Shown here in pieces: positions 1 to 7,004 of a stretch of DNA of 11,191 bases. Source of the DNA: BOG-908 sp964244695. GTDB taxonomy: Bacteria; Pseudomonadota; Alphaproteobacteria; Acetobacterales; Acetobacteraceae. The DNA lies in assembly GCA_964244695.1 (NCBI GenBank), contig CAXTJZ010000127.1, forward strand, positions 1-11,191, given 5' to 3'. Each line of letters opens with the position of its first letter. Within the stretch, counting starts at the first letter, position 1. Under the pieces are notes generated by a model, which searched no databases, was not told the origin of the DNA, and saw nothing but the letters and a program-made list of their open reading frames with translations. The translations under genes and the position numbers were made by a program.

Positions 1-22
1 AAAGAAGGCCTTGCTTGCCTTG
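1..22 (-). repeat. A/T hairpin repeat, partial unit at the window start, after pmbA
   Basis: The plus strand begins AAAGAAGGCCTTGCTT, identical to the right half of the unit at 4369-4413 (AAAGAAGGCCTTGCTT at 4398-4413). It therefore marks another copy just downstream of the pmbA stop, with its stem cut off by the window edge. Confidence 0.6.
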
Positions 23-1351
23 CTACCCGCCAGCCACCGTCAACCCATCCACCCGCAAAGTCGGCGCGTCCGTTCCGCGCCGGAACAAAAGATCACTTGC
101 CGGCTGCACAGTCGCAAACATGTCGATCAGGTTGCCGGCTATGGTGATCTCGGCCACCGGCTCGGCCAAGGCGCCGTTGCGTATCATGAAGCCGGCGGCG
201 CCGCGGCTGTAATCGCCGGTCATACCGTTTATGCCCATGCCGATCAGCTCGGTCACGTACACGCCCAGCTCTATGTCGGCCATCAGCTCGGCCGGCGTAG
301 GCTCGCCCGCCGCCATGTAGAGGTTGGTCGCGGACGGGCCTGGCGGACCGCCGGTACTGCGGCTCGCGTGGCCGGTCGTGCGCAGGCCAAGCTGGCGGGC
401 GCTGCGGCTGTCCAGAATCCAGGAGGTCAGGGCCCCGTCTACGATGAGAGTGACGGGCTTGGTGGGCACACCCTCGGCGTCGAACACGGCCGAGCGGGAG
501 CCGCGCACACGCCAAGGGTCGTCATGGATGTGCACGCCCTGGCGGAACAGGCGCTGGCCCATGCGGTCTTTCAGGAAACTGGTGCCACGCGCGATTGATG
601 CGCCGTTGATGGCCGAAGACAGGTGGCCCACCAGGCTGTTCGCCACGCGCGGGTCGAACACCACGGGCATCTGGCCGGTTTTCGGACGCGTGGGGTTAAG
701 GCGGGAGACGGCGCGTTCGCCGGCGCTGTGGCCGATCGCGGCGGGGTCGTCGAGGTCGGCGAGGTGGACGGCGCCGTGATAGTCGTAGTCGCGCTGCATC
801 CCTGTGCCCGCGCCCGCGATGACGCTGGCGGAGTGCGAGTGGTAGCTGCGCGCGGAGTGGCCGGCGAACCCGGCCGAGGTGGCGAGGAACATCTCGGTGC
901 GACCGAAGCCCGCACTGCCGCCTTCGGAGTTGGTGACACCTGCCACCGCCATGGCCGCACCCTCGGCGGTATCCGCGCGAACGGTGAGTGCCGCCACGTC
1001 CGGCTCGGCCCCGTCCACGCGGTCCAGAAAGGCCGCGTCTCGCGGCGGTGATGCCTCGGCGCAGAGGTCGGAGAGCGGGTCGTCGGGCACCACGCGCGCC
1101 ATGGCGACGGCGCGTTCGGCAAAGGCCGCGAAGCGCGCCGGGTCCACGCTAGCGGCTGAGACGATGGCGCTCTTGGCACCGCAGAACACGCGCAGGCCCA
1201 GATCCTGGCTCTCCGACCGCTCCAGCGTCTCGGTCTGCCCAAGACGGCGTTCCACGCTCAAGGATGTGCGAGCCACAAGGATGGCGTCCGCCTTGTCCGC
1301 CCCAGCCGCGCGCGCGGCGCCGAGCAGATGAGAGAGAAGGTCCAAGCTCAC
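23..1351 (-). CDS. pmbA: TldE/PmbA-family protein (metalloprotease-like TldD/TldE partner)
   Basis: The product belongs to the TldD/TldE (PmbA) family. In Escherichia coli, TldD and TldE form a heteromeric cytosolic protease that matures the microcin B17 precursor and degrades CcdA. TldE-type subunits lack the zinc-binding catalytic motif of TldD, and I see no HExxxH here. The C-terminal signature is clear: GMGINGMTGDYSRGAAGF at about residues 371-388, followed by EITIAGNL, the usual PmbA ending. I chose the GTG at 1349-1351 (442 aa). It has a GGGGG ribosome-binding site 7 nt upstream, and the following SLDLLSHLLGAARAAGA matches where PmbA proteins usually begin. A GTG at 1391-1393 would add 14 residues (456 aa), but its AGGGA lies only 2 nt away. 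The gene is the last of the thrC-M16-pmbA series, 211 bp after the peptidase. Its TAG stop is followed by a copy of the A/T hairpin repeat cut by the window start. The family call is firm; the start is moderately sure. Confidence 0.9.
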   Translation of the reverse strand: MSLDLLSHLLGAARAAGADKADAILVARTSLSVERRLGQTETLERSESQDLGLRVFCGAKSAIVSAASVDPARFAAFAERAVAMARVVPDDPLSDLCAEASPPRDAAFLDRVDGAEPDVAALTVRADTAEGAAMAVAGVTNSEGGSAGFGRTEMFLATSAGFAGHSARSYHSHSASVIAGAGTGMQRDYDYHGAVHLADLDDPAAIGHSAGERAVSRLNPTRPKTGQMPVVFDPRVANSLVGHLSSAINGASIARGTSFLKDRMGQRLFRQGVHIHDDPWRVRGSRSAVFDAEGVPTKPVTLIVDGALTSWILDSRSARQLGLRTTGHASRSTGGPPGPSATNLYMAAGEPTPAELMADIELGVYVTELIGMGINGMTGDYSRGAAGFMIRNGALAEPVAEITIAGNLIDMFATVQPASDLLFRRGTDAPTLRVDGLTVAGG

Positions 1352-1562
1352 AGGCAAGCCCCCACGCCGGACGCCCAACACGCGCCCAGCCACGTTCCCT
1401 GGTTCGGTTGAAGCTGCCGTTTCTTCGTTCCGGCTACAACAACAAGACGCGTGCGGGTGTGCCCGGGGTCAAGGAGTGCCGAAGGCAACCGGCGGAGCCG
1501 GCGCGCAGCGTCCTTTACGCCGGGCGCGCTGGCACGCGACGCTCGGCCAGCCGAGGGGACGC

Positions 1563-2831
1563 TCAAGCCGCCAGCCGCAGCGGTATGTCGGATAGGCTGT
1601 GCACGCTGGCCGCCGGCCCCATGGCAGCCAGTGTCGGCACGCCACGAAACACACGCGAAGCTGCACGACGTATGTCGGCCACAGTCACAGCCTCCAGCTT
1701 GGCCACCGTCTCGGCGCTCGGGACGATGCGGCCGAAAATCTGCATCTGGCGGGAGAGCTGTTCGCAGCGGCTGCCTGTGCTCTCCATGCTCATCAGCAGG
1801 CTGGCCTTCACCTGCGCCTTGGCGCGGCGCAGCTCGGCCTCGTTGGCGTCGATCTGCACGCGGTGCAGCTCGGCCAGCGTGGCGGGCACGAGCTCGGCGG
1901 CTTCCGCCTCGCCGGTCCCGGCATAGATGCCGAAAAGGCCGGTCTCCAGGTAGGGCGCGGTGAAGGAATAGACGGAATAAACCAGGCCCCGCTTCTCGCG
2001 AATCTCCTGGAACAGGCGGGACGACATGCCACCGCCGAGCAGGCCGGAGAGCAGCAGCACCGGGTAGTAATCCGGGTCCGAGTAGCTCACGGACGGAAAG
2101 CCGAGGACGATGTGCACCTGGTCAAGGTCGCGTTCCTCGCGGAACTCGCCGCCGCCATAGCGTCCGGCTTCCAGTGGCGGCGGCATCTCTGCCGGCAGGT
2201 CGGAGAAGTGCTGGGCCACCAGATCCACTACGCGGTCGTGCTCCAGCGCGCCGGCCGCGGCCACTACCACGTTTCCGGCGGCGTAATGCCGGCGCATATA
2301 GGCCTGGATGTCAGCGCCGCGCATGTTGCGTATGATCTCTTCGGTGCCCAGCACGGGGCGGCCCATTGGCTGGCTGGGATAGGCCGCTTCCTGGAAGTGG
2401 TCGAAGATGATGTCGTCCGGTGTGTCGTTGGCCTGGCCGATCTCTTGGAGGATGACGCCGCGCTCGCGCTCCACCTCTTCCGGCGCGAAGGTGGAGTGGG
2501 TGAGTATGTCGCCGATTATGTCGGCCCCGAGGGCGAGGTCCTCCTTCAGCATCTTCACGTAGTAGGCGGTCTGCTCGCGGGCGGTGTAGGCGTTGATGTG
2601 GCCGCCCACATTCTCCACCGCCTCGGCGATCTCTGCGGCGCTGCGGCGCTCGGTGCCTTTGAAGGCCATGTGTTCGAGGAAGTGGCTGACCCCGTTCTGC
2701 GACGCATCCTCGTTGCGCGTGCCGCTGGCCACGTAGGCGCCGAACGAGACCGTCTCCATACGGTCCATGGTCTCGGTGACCACGGTCAGGCCGCTCGGCA
2801 GCTTGGTCACGCGTATGGCTTCGGGTGTCAT
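1563..2831 (-). CDS. M16 family zinc peptidase (processing-peptidase type)
   Basis: This is a pitrilysin/M16 metallopeptidase of 422 aa, the size of single-unit bacterial relatives of the mitochondrial processing peptidase beta subunit. The inverted zinc motif HFLEH lies at residues 50-54 (ligands H50 and H54, catalytic E53). The third ligand is E130 in ERERGVILQE, which fits the family spacing. The inactive C-terminal M16 domain carries the substrate-binding R/Y segment SSRLFQEIREKRGLVY at about 270-285. No signal peptide or membrane segment is visible, so the protein is probably cytosolic. The natural substrate cannot be told from sequence. The ATG at 2829-2831 is preferred over an upstream in-frame start at 2933, because MTPEAIRVTKLPSGLTVV is the usual M16 beginning. 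A GAGGT overlapping the thrC stop supplies the ribosome-binding site. Only 10 nt separate it from thrC, so co-transcription is very likely. The thrC-M16 pairing is common in alphaproteobacteria. Confidence 0.93.
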   Translation of the reverse strand: MTPEAIRVTKLPSGLTVVTETMDRMETVSFGAYVASGTRNEDASQNGVSHFLEHMAFKGTERRSAAEIAEAVENVGGHINAYTAREQTAYYVKMLKEDLALGADIIGDILTHSTFAPEEVERERGVILQEIGQANDTPDDIIFDHFQEAAYPSQPMGRPVLGTEEIIRNMRGADIQAYMRRHYAAGNVVVAAAGALEHDRVVDLVAQHFSDLPAEMPPPLEAGRYGGGEFREERDLDQVHIVLGFPSVSYSDPDYYPVLLLSGLLGGGMSSRLFQEIREKRGLVYSVYSFTAPYLETGLFGIYAGTGEAEAAELVPATLAELHRVQIDANEAELRRAKAQVKASLLMSMESTGSRCEQLSRQMQIFGRIVPSAETVAKLEAVTVADIRRAASRVFRGVPTLAAMGPAASVHSLSDIPLRLAA

Positions 2832-2841
2832 GGATGGTACC

Positions 2842-4242
2842 TCATGGCGAATTTCGGGCGACGAAGGCGCGGATGACGGCCTGTACCTGGGCGAGGTCGG
2901 CCGGCGCGGTGGAGAAGCGTTCCTTCCGATCATATAGGTCGGCGAGGTGCGCTGGCAGAGGGGGGCGTGCGCCGGTCGCGTGCTGCATCGCGTCGGGGAA
3001 TTTGGCCGGGTGGGCGGTAGCCGCGGCGATGGTCGGCAGATGGAGGCAAGGGTGCGCGCGGGCGGCGGCGATGCCTATCGCGGTATGCGGGTCGGCGAGG
3101 TAGCCGCACTCGGTGTTCAGACGGGCGATCTCCGCCGTGGTGCCCGCATCGTCGAGGCGGAAGCCGTCGAACAGGGTGCGGGCGCGGTCCCAGACCGCGA
3201 CGGGGACGTCCATGCGGCCGGTTGTGCGAAAGCCTGCCATGATGTCTGCGGTTTGCACCGGGTCGCGGCCCAGCAGTTCGAACAGCAGGCGTTCGAAATT
3301 GGAGCTGATGGCGATGTCCATGCTGGGCGACAGGCTGGGTTCCACGTCACGCACGGACATGTCGCGGTCGGCCAGGAAGCGGGCCAGTATGTCGTTGCGG
3401 TTGCTGGCCACCGTCAGGCGCGCCACAGGCAGGCCCATGCGGCGCGCCGCCCAGGCCGCCAGCACGTTACCGAAATTTCCGGTGGGCACGGCGAAGGCCA
3501 CTTCGCGCTCCGGCGCGCCCAGGGCGAGCGCGCTGGCGATGTAATAGGGGATCTGCGCGGCGATACGGGCCCAGTTGATGGAGTTCACCGCCGAGAGGTG
3601 CATCTGATCGCGGAACGCCACGTCGGCGAACATGGACTTCACCAGGTTCTGGCAGTCATCGAAATTTCCGCCGACGGCGATGTTGAGAACGTTGCCCGCG
3701 TCCACCGTGGTCATCTGCCGCCGCTGCACCTCGCTGGTGCGGCCGGCAGGGTGCAGGATGGCGATGTCTATGGCCGCGCGGTCACGGCAGGCCTCGATGG
3801 CGGCCGAACCCGTATCACCGGAGGTGGCGCCAACGATGGTGATGCGCTGGTTCTGCTGACGCAAAACATGGTCGAAGAGCCGGCCAAGGAGCTGCATCGC
3901 CAGGTCCTTGAACGCGAGCGTAGGGCCGTGGAAAAGCTCGAGCGCCCAAAGGTTTGGGGCAAGCTGGACGAGCGGGATGGTGGCCGGGTGACGGAAGCCG
4001 GCATAGGCTTCCTGGCAAAGTCTCTGCAGAGTGGCGAACGGCACCGCGTCTCCGGTGAAAGGGGCGATGACACGGGCGGCAAGTTCCGCATACGGCAGGC
4101 CGCGCAGGGCACGCAGGTCCGCATGCGAGAAGTGCGGCCAGGTCTCCGGCATGTAGAGGCCGCCGTCAGGGGCCAGGCCGGCTAGCAGAACGCCGCCGAA
4201 GTTCTGGGTCGGGGATTGGCCTCTTGTGGAGACGTAGCGCAT
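2842..4242 (-). CDS. thrC: Threonine synthase
   Basis: Threonine synthase converts O-phospho-L-homoserine to L-threonine with pyridoxal phosphate (PLP), the last step of threonine synthesis in the cytosol. At 466 aa it has the length of the Gram-negative type with its own N-terminal domain (MRYVSTRG...FGGVLLAGLAPDGGLYMP, about 1-31). The PLP lysine is K112 in FHGPTLAFKD. ATSGDTGSAA (139-148) and PTGNFGN (253-259) are the phosphate/PLP-binding loops, and NSINWAR (220-226) is a typical family segment. The ATG at 4240-4242 fits the family start, but its ribosome-binding site is weak (AGG in CTAGGCACCC). Only 21 bp separate the start codon from an A/T-rich inverted repeat (4263-4413). Any promoter of its own must therefore lie in that repeat, or the gene is read from upstream. 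It is followed 10 nt later by the M16 peptidase gene, likely in one transcript. Confidence 0.96.
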   Translation of the reverse strand: MRYVSTRGQSPTQNFGGVLLAGLAPDGGLYMPETWPHFSHADLRALRGLPYAELAARVIAPFTGDAVPFATLQRLCQEAYAGFRHPATIPLVQLAPNLWALELFHGPTLAFKDLAMQLLGRLFDHVLRQQNQRITIVGATSGDTGSAAIEACRDRAAIDIAILHPAGRTSEVQRRQMTTVDAGNVLNIAVGGNFDDCQNLVKSMFADVAFRDQMHLSAVNSINWARIAAQIPYYIASALALGAPEREVAFAVPTGNFGNVLAAWAARRMGLPVARLTVASNRNDILARFLADRDMSVRDVEPSLSPSMDIAISSNFERLLFELLGRDPVQTADIMAGFRTTGRMDVPVAVWDRARTLFDGFRLDDAGTTAEIARLNTECGYLADPHTAIGIAAARAHPCLHLPTIAAATAHPAKFPDAMQHATGARPPLPAHLADLYDRKERFSTAPADLAQVQAVIRAFVARNSP

Positions 4243-4263
4243 GGGTGCCTAGGGTAAGGAAGG

Positions 4264-4304
4264 AAGCAGTTCTTTTTTGAAAAAAAGAACCAAAAAACTT
4301 TTAC
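4264..4304 (+). repeat. A/T hairpin repeat, unit 1 (reverse-oriented copy)
   Basis: This unit reads AAGCA, then the 10-bp stem GTTCTTTTTT/AAAAAAGAAC, then CAAAAAACTTTTAC on the plus strand. It is the only copy in the window pointing this way. No plus-strand gene ends before it, so it cannot be explained as the terminator of a neighbouring plus-strand gene. It forms the left arm of the composite element upstream of thrC. Confidence 0.7.
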
Positions 4305-4368
4305 TTCCCCCGCATTTGCACCAGCCTATCGCTTTCGGACAAATCGAGGCGCAGATACAGCGTCAGAG

Positions 4369-4413
4369 GTAAAAGTTTTTGCTTCTTTTTTTCAAAAAAG
4401 AAGGCCTTGCTTA
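4369..4413 (-). terminator. A/T hairpin repeat, unit 2, after the 79-aa gene (possible terminator)
   Basis: Read on the minus strand, the TAA stop at 4411-4413 runs directly into AAGCAAGGC, a perfect 10-bp hairpin (CTTCTTTTTT/AAAAAAGAAG, 4382-4403) and CAAAAACTTTTAC. The position right after a stop codon suggests a transcription end or an mRNA 3' stabiliser. A classical uninterrupted U-tract directly after the stem is missing, so intrinsic termination is only likely, not shown. Confidence 0.55.
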
Positions 4414-4650
4414 CTCCTTCGGCTGCGCCTTCGCCGGCGTCCGAGCGATCGACTTGATCGACGCACGCGGACGCCCGGACGCCGCCCCGATGTCGCGGTC
4501 CTGCGCCTCGATGAACCACTTTGCCGGCTCGTCGCCGTCCAGCCCGCCGAGTTCGGTATAGGGCACGCGGCGGTTCGAGCTGAGCGTGCCGTCGGTGTAA
4601 GTCACGTCGAAGGCTACGAAACTGCTAAGAATCTTGCGCTTAGGCGGCAT
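4411..4650 (-). CDS. Small conserved-looking hypothetical protein (79 aa)
   Basis: This 79-aa protein starts MPPKRKILSSFVAFDV and contains VTYTDGTLSSNRRVP and GGLDGDEPAKWFIEAQDRDIG, followed by a basic tail rich in A, S, K and R. The middle looks like a small folded beta-rich domain. I see no signal peptide, membrane segment or known catalytic motif, and no function can be assigned. Reality as a gene is supported by its 11-nt overlap with the end of the 59-aa gene just upstream (ATG at 4648-4650, upstream TAA at 4640-4642), which implies translational coupling. It is also supported by coding-like composition and by a hairpin repeat placed right after its stop. The same frame stays open to 4962, but the extra N-terminal part has low-complexity antisense-like composition, and the short start fits better. 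Confidence 0.72.
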   Translation of the reverse strand: MPPKRKILSSFVAFDVTYTDGTLSSNRRVPYTELGGLDGDEPAKWFIEAQDRDIGAASGRPRASIKSIARTPAKAQPKE

Positions 4651-4819
4651 CGGGCGCGTCCGGAACCGGGTCGTCCCCGGCGGGCTCGGGCAGCGGCGGC
4701 TCGCCGGCAGCGGCGCGGCGCTTGGCCTCGGCCTTCTCGGCTTTCTTGGCTTCCGCCTTGGCTTCCTTGGCGCGCTCGCGCTCGGCGCGCTGGAAATTGT
4801 AATTGGGTTTGAAGACCAT
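4640..4819 (-). CDS. Small charged alanine/lysine-rich protein (59 aa)
   Basis: The 59-aa product begins MVFKPNYNFQRAERERAKEA, continues with alternating K, E and A (about residues 10-37, probably one long helix or coiled coil), and ends in an acidic proline-rich tail. From memory, small proteins with the same opening (M-FKP-YN--RA-R-RAKE-KK) are common hypotheticals in alphaproteobacteria; their function is not known to me. The ATG at 4817-4819 has a good ribosome-binding site, GGAGA about 7 nt upstream. An in-frame start at 4966 would add 49 residues of unconvincing composition and is rejected. The gene overlaps the 79-aa gene by 11 nt, forming a two-gene unit. About 200 bp separate it from the end of the threonine aldolase gene, with no promoter I can name. 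Confidence 0.72.
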   Translation of the reverse strand: MVFKPNYNFQRAERERAKEAKAEAKKAEKAEAKRRAAAGEPPLPEPAGDDPVPDAPDAA

Positions 4820-4978
4820 TTGGGTTCTCCATTCAGGCAAGAGATGAGCTTTTGCGTGGGTATGACAGAGTGAACGCCGCGGGACCACAGGAGACACCCG
4901 CCTGGCGGTGGAGGCAGAAAGCTGGTGCTGTCGCGGGACGAGACCACGCGCTTCCACCACACGCACCCGAACGGACCA

Positions 4979-5019
4979 GAAGTTTTCTGCTTCCTATTTA
5001 AAAGAGGTCCTTGACTGCT
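4979..5019 (-). terminator. A/T hairpin repeat, unit 3, after the threonine aldolase gene (degenerate)
   Basis: Directly after the aldolase stop, the minus strand reads GAAGCAGTCAAGGACC followed by CTCTTTTAAATAGG and AAGCAGAAAACTT. This aligns along its length with the units near 4369-4413 and 8574-8614. Its stem is imperfect (CCTATTT with AAAGAGG, one mismatch), so this is a decayed or diverged copy. Confidence 0.5.
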
Positions 5020-6081
5020 TCATTCCGCCGCCACGGATGCTCCTGAGGCCTGCAACGCAGACGAGACGAACCGGTCCACCTCGGCGCGCGTGGTGGCAAA
5101 ACTGGTGACCAGCCGGATCACCGGAAGATCAACGCCCGGCACCTCGATCCAGCGATAGAACACGGCCCCGGTGCGTTGCAGCGCCTGGATGGTGTCCTCC
5201 GGCATGGCCACGAACAGCTCGTTTGCCTGCACATCCTGCAACAGCCGCACGCCGGGGATCGCACCCAGGCCACGGGCGAGGCCTTGGGCCATGGCGTTGG
5301 CGTGCGCCGCGTTGCGCAGCCACAGGTCTCCTTCCAGATAGCCCAGCATCTGCGCGGACAGGAAGCGCAGCTTGGCCCAGAGCTGGCCGGCGCGCTTGCG
5401 CCGGCGCTCGAAGCCGGCAGCCAGGTCCGGGTTGAAGAAAACTACCGCTTCGGCCGCGAGCGCGCCGTTCTTGGTGGCGCCGAAGGAGAGCGCGTCCACG
5501 CCGGCGCGCCAGGTCAGTTCCGCGGGCGAGCAGCCGAGATGGCCGAGCGCGTTGGCAAATCGGGCACCGTCCATGTGGAAGTGCACGCCCTGGCGGCGGC
5601 AGGCCTGGCCTAATTCGGCGACCTGGTCGACGCTGTAGACAGTTCCCCATTCAGTAGCCTGGGTGATGCTGACGGCTTCCGGCATCACGTGATGCACGCC
5701 GCCGTCGCGGGCGCGCGCCATGGCAGCCTCCACCTGCGCGGGCGTGATACGGCCGGTGTCCGAGGGCAGCGTCACCAGCTTGGCGCCGCCCATGTAGAAC
5801 TCCGGGGCGCCGCATTCGTCGGTGGCGATGTGGGCTTCCTCGTAGCAGAGCACCGCGCCGTAGGGCCGCACCAGCGTGGCGAGCGCCAGCGCATTTGCCG
5901 CCGTGCCGGTGGCGACCGGGAACAGGGTCAGTTCGGTCTCGAAGATGTCGCGCGCCATGGCGGTCAGCCGTGTGGTGAGCGGGTCCGCGCCATAGGACGG
6001 CACGTGACCGGCGTTGGCCTCGGCGAGGGCGGCCATGATTTCCGGGCTGACCGGGGCAGTGTTGTCGCTGGCGAAGTTCAT
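5020..6081 (-). CDS. ltaE: Low-specificity L-threonine aldolase
   Basis: This PLP enzyme (beta-eliminating lyase / threonine aldolase family, fold type I) cleaves L-threonine and L-allo-threonine to glycine and acetaldehyde in the cytosol. The protein has 353 aa, the family norm. The PLP lysine is K204 in SFGATKNG. D171 in FHMDGARFANA binds the pyridine nitrogen, H84 in YEEAHI should stack on the cofactor ring, and R323 in VIRLVTSF fits the substrate-carboxylate arginine. The start MNFASDNTAPVSPEI is the typical family beginning. An AAGGA lies about 13 nt before the ATG, somewhat far. The gene follows dapB after 21 nt, so the two probably share a transcript. The stop is followed at once by a hairpin repeat unit. 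Closely related beta-eliminating enzymes exist, but the motif set favours threonine aldolase. Confidence 0.93.
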   Translation of the reverse strand: MNFASDNTAPVSPEIMAALAEANAGHVPSYGADPLTTRLTAMARDIFETELTLFPVATGTAANALALATLVRPYGAVLCYEEAHIATDECGAPEFYMGGAKLVTLPSDTGRITPAQVEAAMARARDGGVHHVMPEAVSITQATEWGTVYSVDQVAELGQACRRQGVHFHMDGARFANALGHLGCSPAELTWRAGVDALSFGATKNGALAAEAVVFFNPDLAAGFERRRKRAGQLWAKLRFLSAQMLGYLEGDLWLRNAAHANAMAQGLARGLGAIPGVRLLQDVQANELFVAMPEDTIQALQRTGAVFYRWIEVPGVDLPVIRLVTSFATTRAEVDRFVSSALQASGASVAAE

Positions 6082-6102
6082 CTCGGGCGGGTGGTCCTTA
6101 TG

Positions 6103-6894
6103 TCAGGCAGTGGGTCCGGGTGGACGCCCACGCGTGTCCGGCAAGCCAAGCACGTCGGCCATTCCGTAGAGCCCGGGCGCCTTGCCTTGCACCCACAACG
6201 CAGCTTGTACGGCACCACGGGCGAAGATGCGGCGGTCGAGCGCCTTGTGCGTGAGGGATATGTGTTCGCCGTGGCCCGCAAACAGGAGGGTGTGCTCGCC
6301 CACGACCTGGCCGCCGCGCAATGACGCGAAGCCGATGCCGCCCTGCGGTCGCGGCCCGGTCTGGCCGTCACGCGCGCGTATGGGCTGCAAAGGCGTGTTC
6401 CTGCCGGCGGCCACGGCTTCGGCCAAGGCAAGCGCGGTGCCCGAAGGGGCATCCCGTTTGGCGCGATGATGCATCTCCAGGATTTCGGCATCGTATTCCG
6501 ATCCTGGAAGCGCGCGTGCGAGCATGGCGGCTGCGGCAAGCACCAGGGTGACGCCGGGAGAGAAGTTCGCCGCCCACACAATCGCGATCCGCTTTGCGGC
6601 CGCGCGCACGGCTGCCTCGGCCTCCGCCGGCAGCCCCGTGGTGCCGAGCACCCAGGCAGCCTGACCGTCCTGCAACGCGCGTGCGTGGCCGAGCGCCGTG
6701 TCGGCGTGGGTAAAGTCGATCACCACGTCGCTTGCCGACGCCAGTTCCGCGATCAGCCGGAAGCCCGGCGTGCCAGAGGCCCCTGGCTCAAGGTTGCGGG
6801 CCAGGCCACCGGACAGAACGGCGCCTTCCTGCGGCACCGCTTCGGCCACAAGGCGGCCCATGCGGCCGTTTATACCAGCAACACCGATGCGCAT
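6103..6894 (-). CDS. dapB: 4-hydroxy-tetrahydrodipicolinate reductase
   Basis: DapB reduces 4-hydroxy-tetrahydrodipicolinate to tetrahydrodipicolinate with NAD(P)H in the lysine/meso-diaminopimelate pathway. The 263-aa protein has the N-terminal nucleotide-binding loop GVAGINGRMG (4-13), the VIDFTH strand (59-63), GTTG (84-87), and AANFSPGV (108-115, for the usual ATNFS). The signature EMHHRAKRDAPSGTAL (140-155) carries the catalytic histidine pair H142/H143, K146 and the substrate loop. The length is normal. The ATG at 6892-6894 begins exactly at the Rossmann fold; the ribosome-binding site is weak (AAGAG). The gene heads a likely dapB-ltaE unit and is divergent from the S53 peptidase gene. 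In several alphaproteobacteria dapB lies close to dnaKJ, which makes the inserted plus-strand gene noteworthy. Confidence 0.96.
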   Translation of the reverse strand: MRIGVAGINGRMGRLVAEAVPQEGAVLSGGLARNLEPGASGTPGFRLIAELASASDVVIDFTHADTALGHARALQDGQAAWVLGTTGLPAEAEAAVRAAAKRIAIVWAANFSPGVTLVLAAAAMLARALPGSEYDAEILEMHHRAKRDAPSGTALALAEAVAAGRNTPLQPIRARDGQTGPRPQGGIGFASLRGGQVVGEHTLLFAGHGEHISLTHKALDRRIFARGAVQAALWVQGKAPGLYGMADVLGLPDTRGRPPGPTA

Positions 6895-6982
6895 CGACTG
6901 CTCTTAGGCCGCCGGTGTTGCATCAGTAAACGGCTGCGGCCGAGAGTACAGCGGCATCCGAAACGTTTATCTCTTCCCTAAC

Positions 6983-6996
6983 ACACGATATCGTGT
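6983..6996. promoter_or_regulatory. Perfect 14-bp palindrome, operator-like site 1
   Basis: ACACGATATCGTGT is a perfect palindrome in the divergent region between dapB and the S53 peptidase gene. A second related site follows exactly 20 bp further on (11 of 14 positions identical). The pair brackets a possible -10 element. The binding protein is unknown; no regulator gene lies in the window. Confidence 0.6.
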
Positions 6997-6998
6997 TC

Positions 6999-7004
6999 TA
7001 TAAC
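6999..7004 (+). promoter_or_regulatory. Possible -10 element of the S53 peptidase promoter
   Basis: TATAAC resembles a sigma-70 -10 box and lies between the two palindromes, 25 bp before the ATG. No good -35 is visible at the right distance (TTCCCT is the nearest weak candidate), so the promoter could be activator-dependent. A protein bound at either palindrome would cover this site. Confidence 0.35.

Larger units (their letters stand above)
4263..4413. repeat. Composite A/T-rich inverted repeat between the 79-aa gene and thrC
   Basis: Two facing copies of the same A/T-rich hairpin unit lie about 64 bp apart. The left unit has a perfect 10-bp stem (GTTCTTTTTT with AAAAAAGAAC, 4269-4290). The right unit has the matching stem (CTTCTTTTTT with AAAAAAGAAG, 4382-4403). 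Between them, CAAAAAACTTTTAC (4291-4304) pairs with GTAAAAGTTTTTG (4369-4381), so the whole block can fold as one long structure. The two hairpins differ by a compensated change (G-C to C-G at the stem base), which points to selection for the fold. The block begins at the stop codon of the 79-aa gene and ends 21 bp before thrC. It could act as a two-way terminator, a thrC leader, or a MITE-like unit. No target-site duplication is apparent. Confidence 0.75.

Noticed and set aside
1348..1566. 72-codon minus-strand frame filling the gap between the M16 and pmbA genes
   Set aside because: It would need a TTG start, has no clear ribosome-binding site and low-complexity composition, and overlaps the better-supported pmbA start.
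1599..2876. Open plus-strand frame of 425 codons opposite the M16 peptidase gene
   Set aside because: It is antisense to a well-identified gene, has His/Gly/Val-rich composition without domains, and is a usual by-product of GC-rich codon bias.
2947..4185. Open plus-strand frame of 412 codons opposite thrC
   Set aside because: Antisense to thrC, with no recognisable motif or ribosome-binding site; explained by codon bias.
4263..4413. A/T-rich inverted repeat as an insertion sequence
   Set aside because: No transposase frame and no clear flanking target duplication; at most a non-autonomous palindromic unit.
4820..4966. In-frame 49-codon N-terminal extension of the 59-aa protein
   Set aside because: MVFKPNYNFQRAERERAKE is the likely true beginning and has a good GGAGA ribosome-binding site; the extension has non-coding composition.
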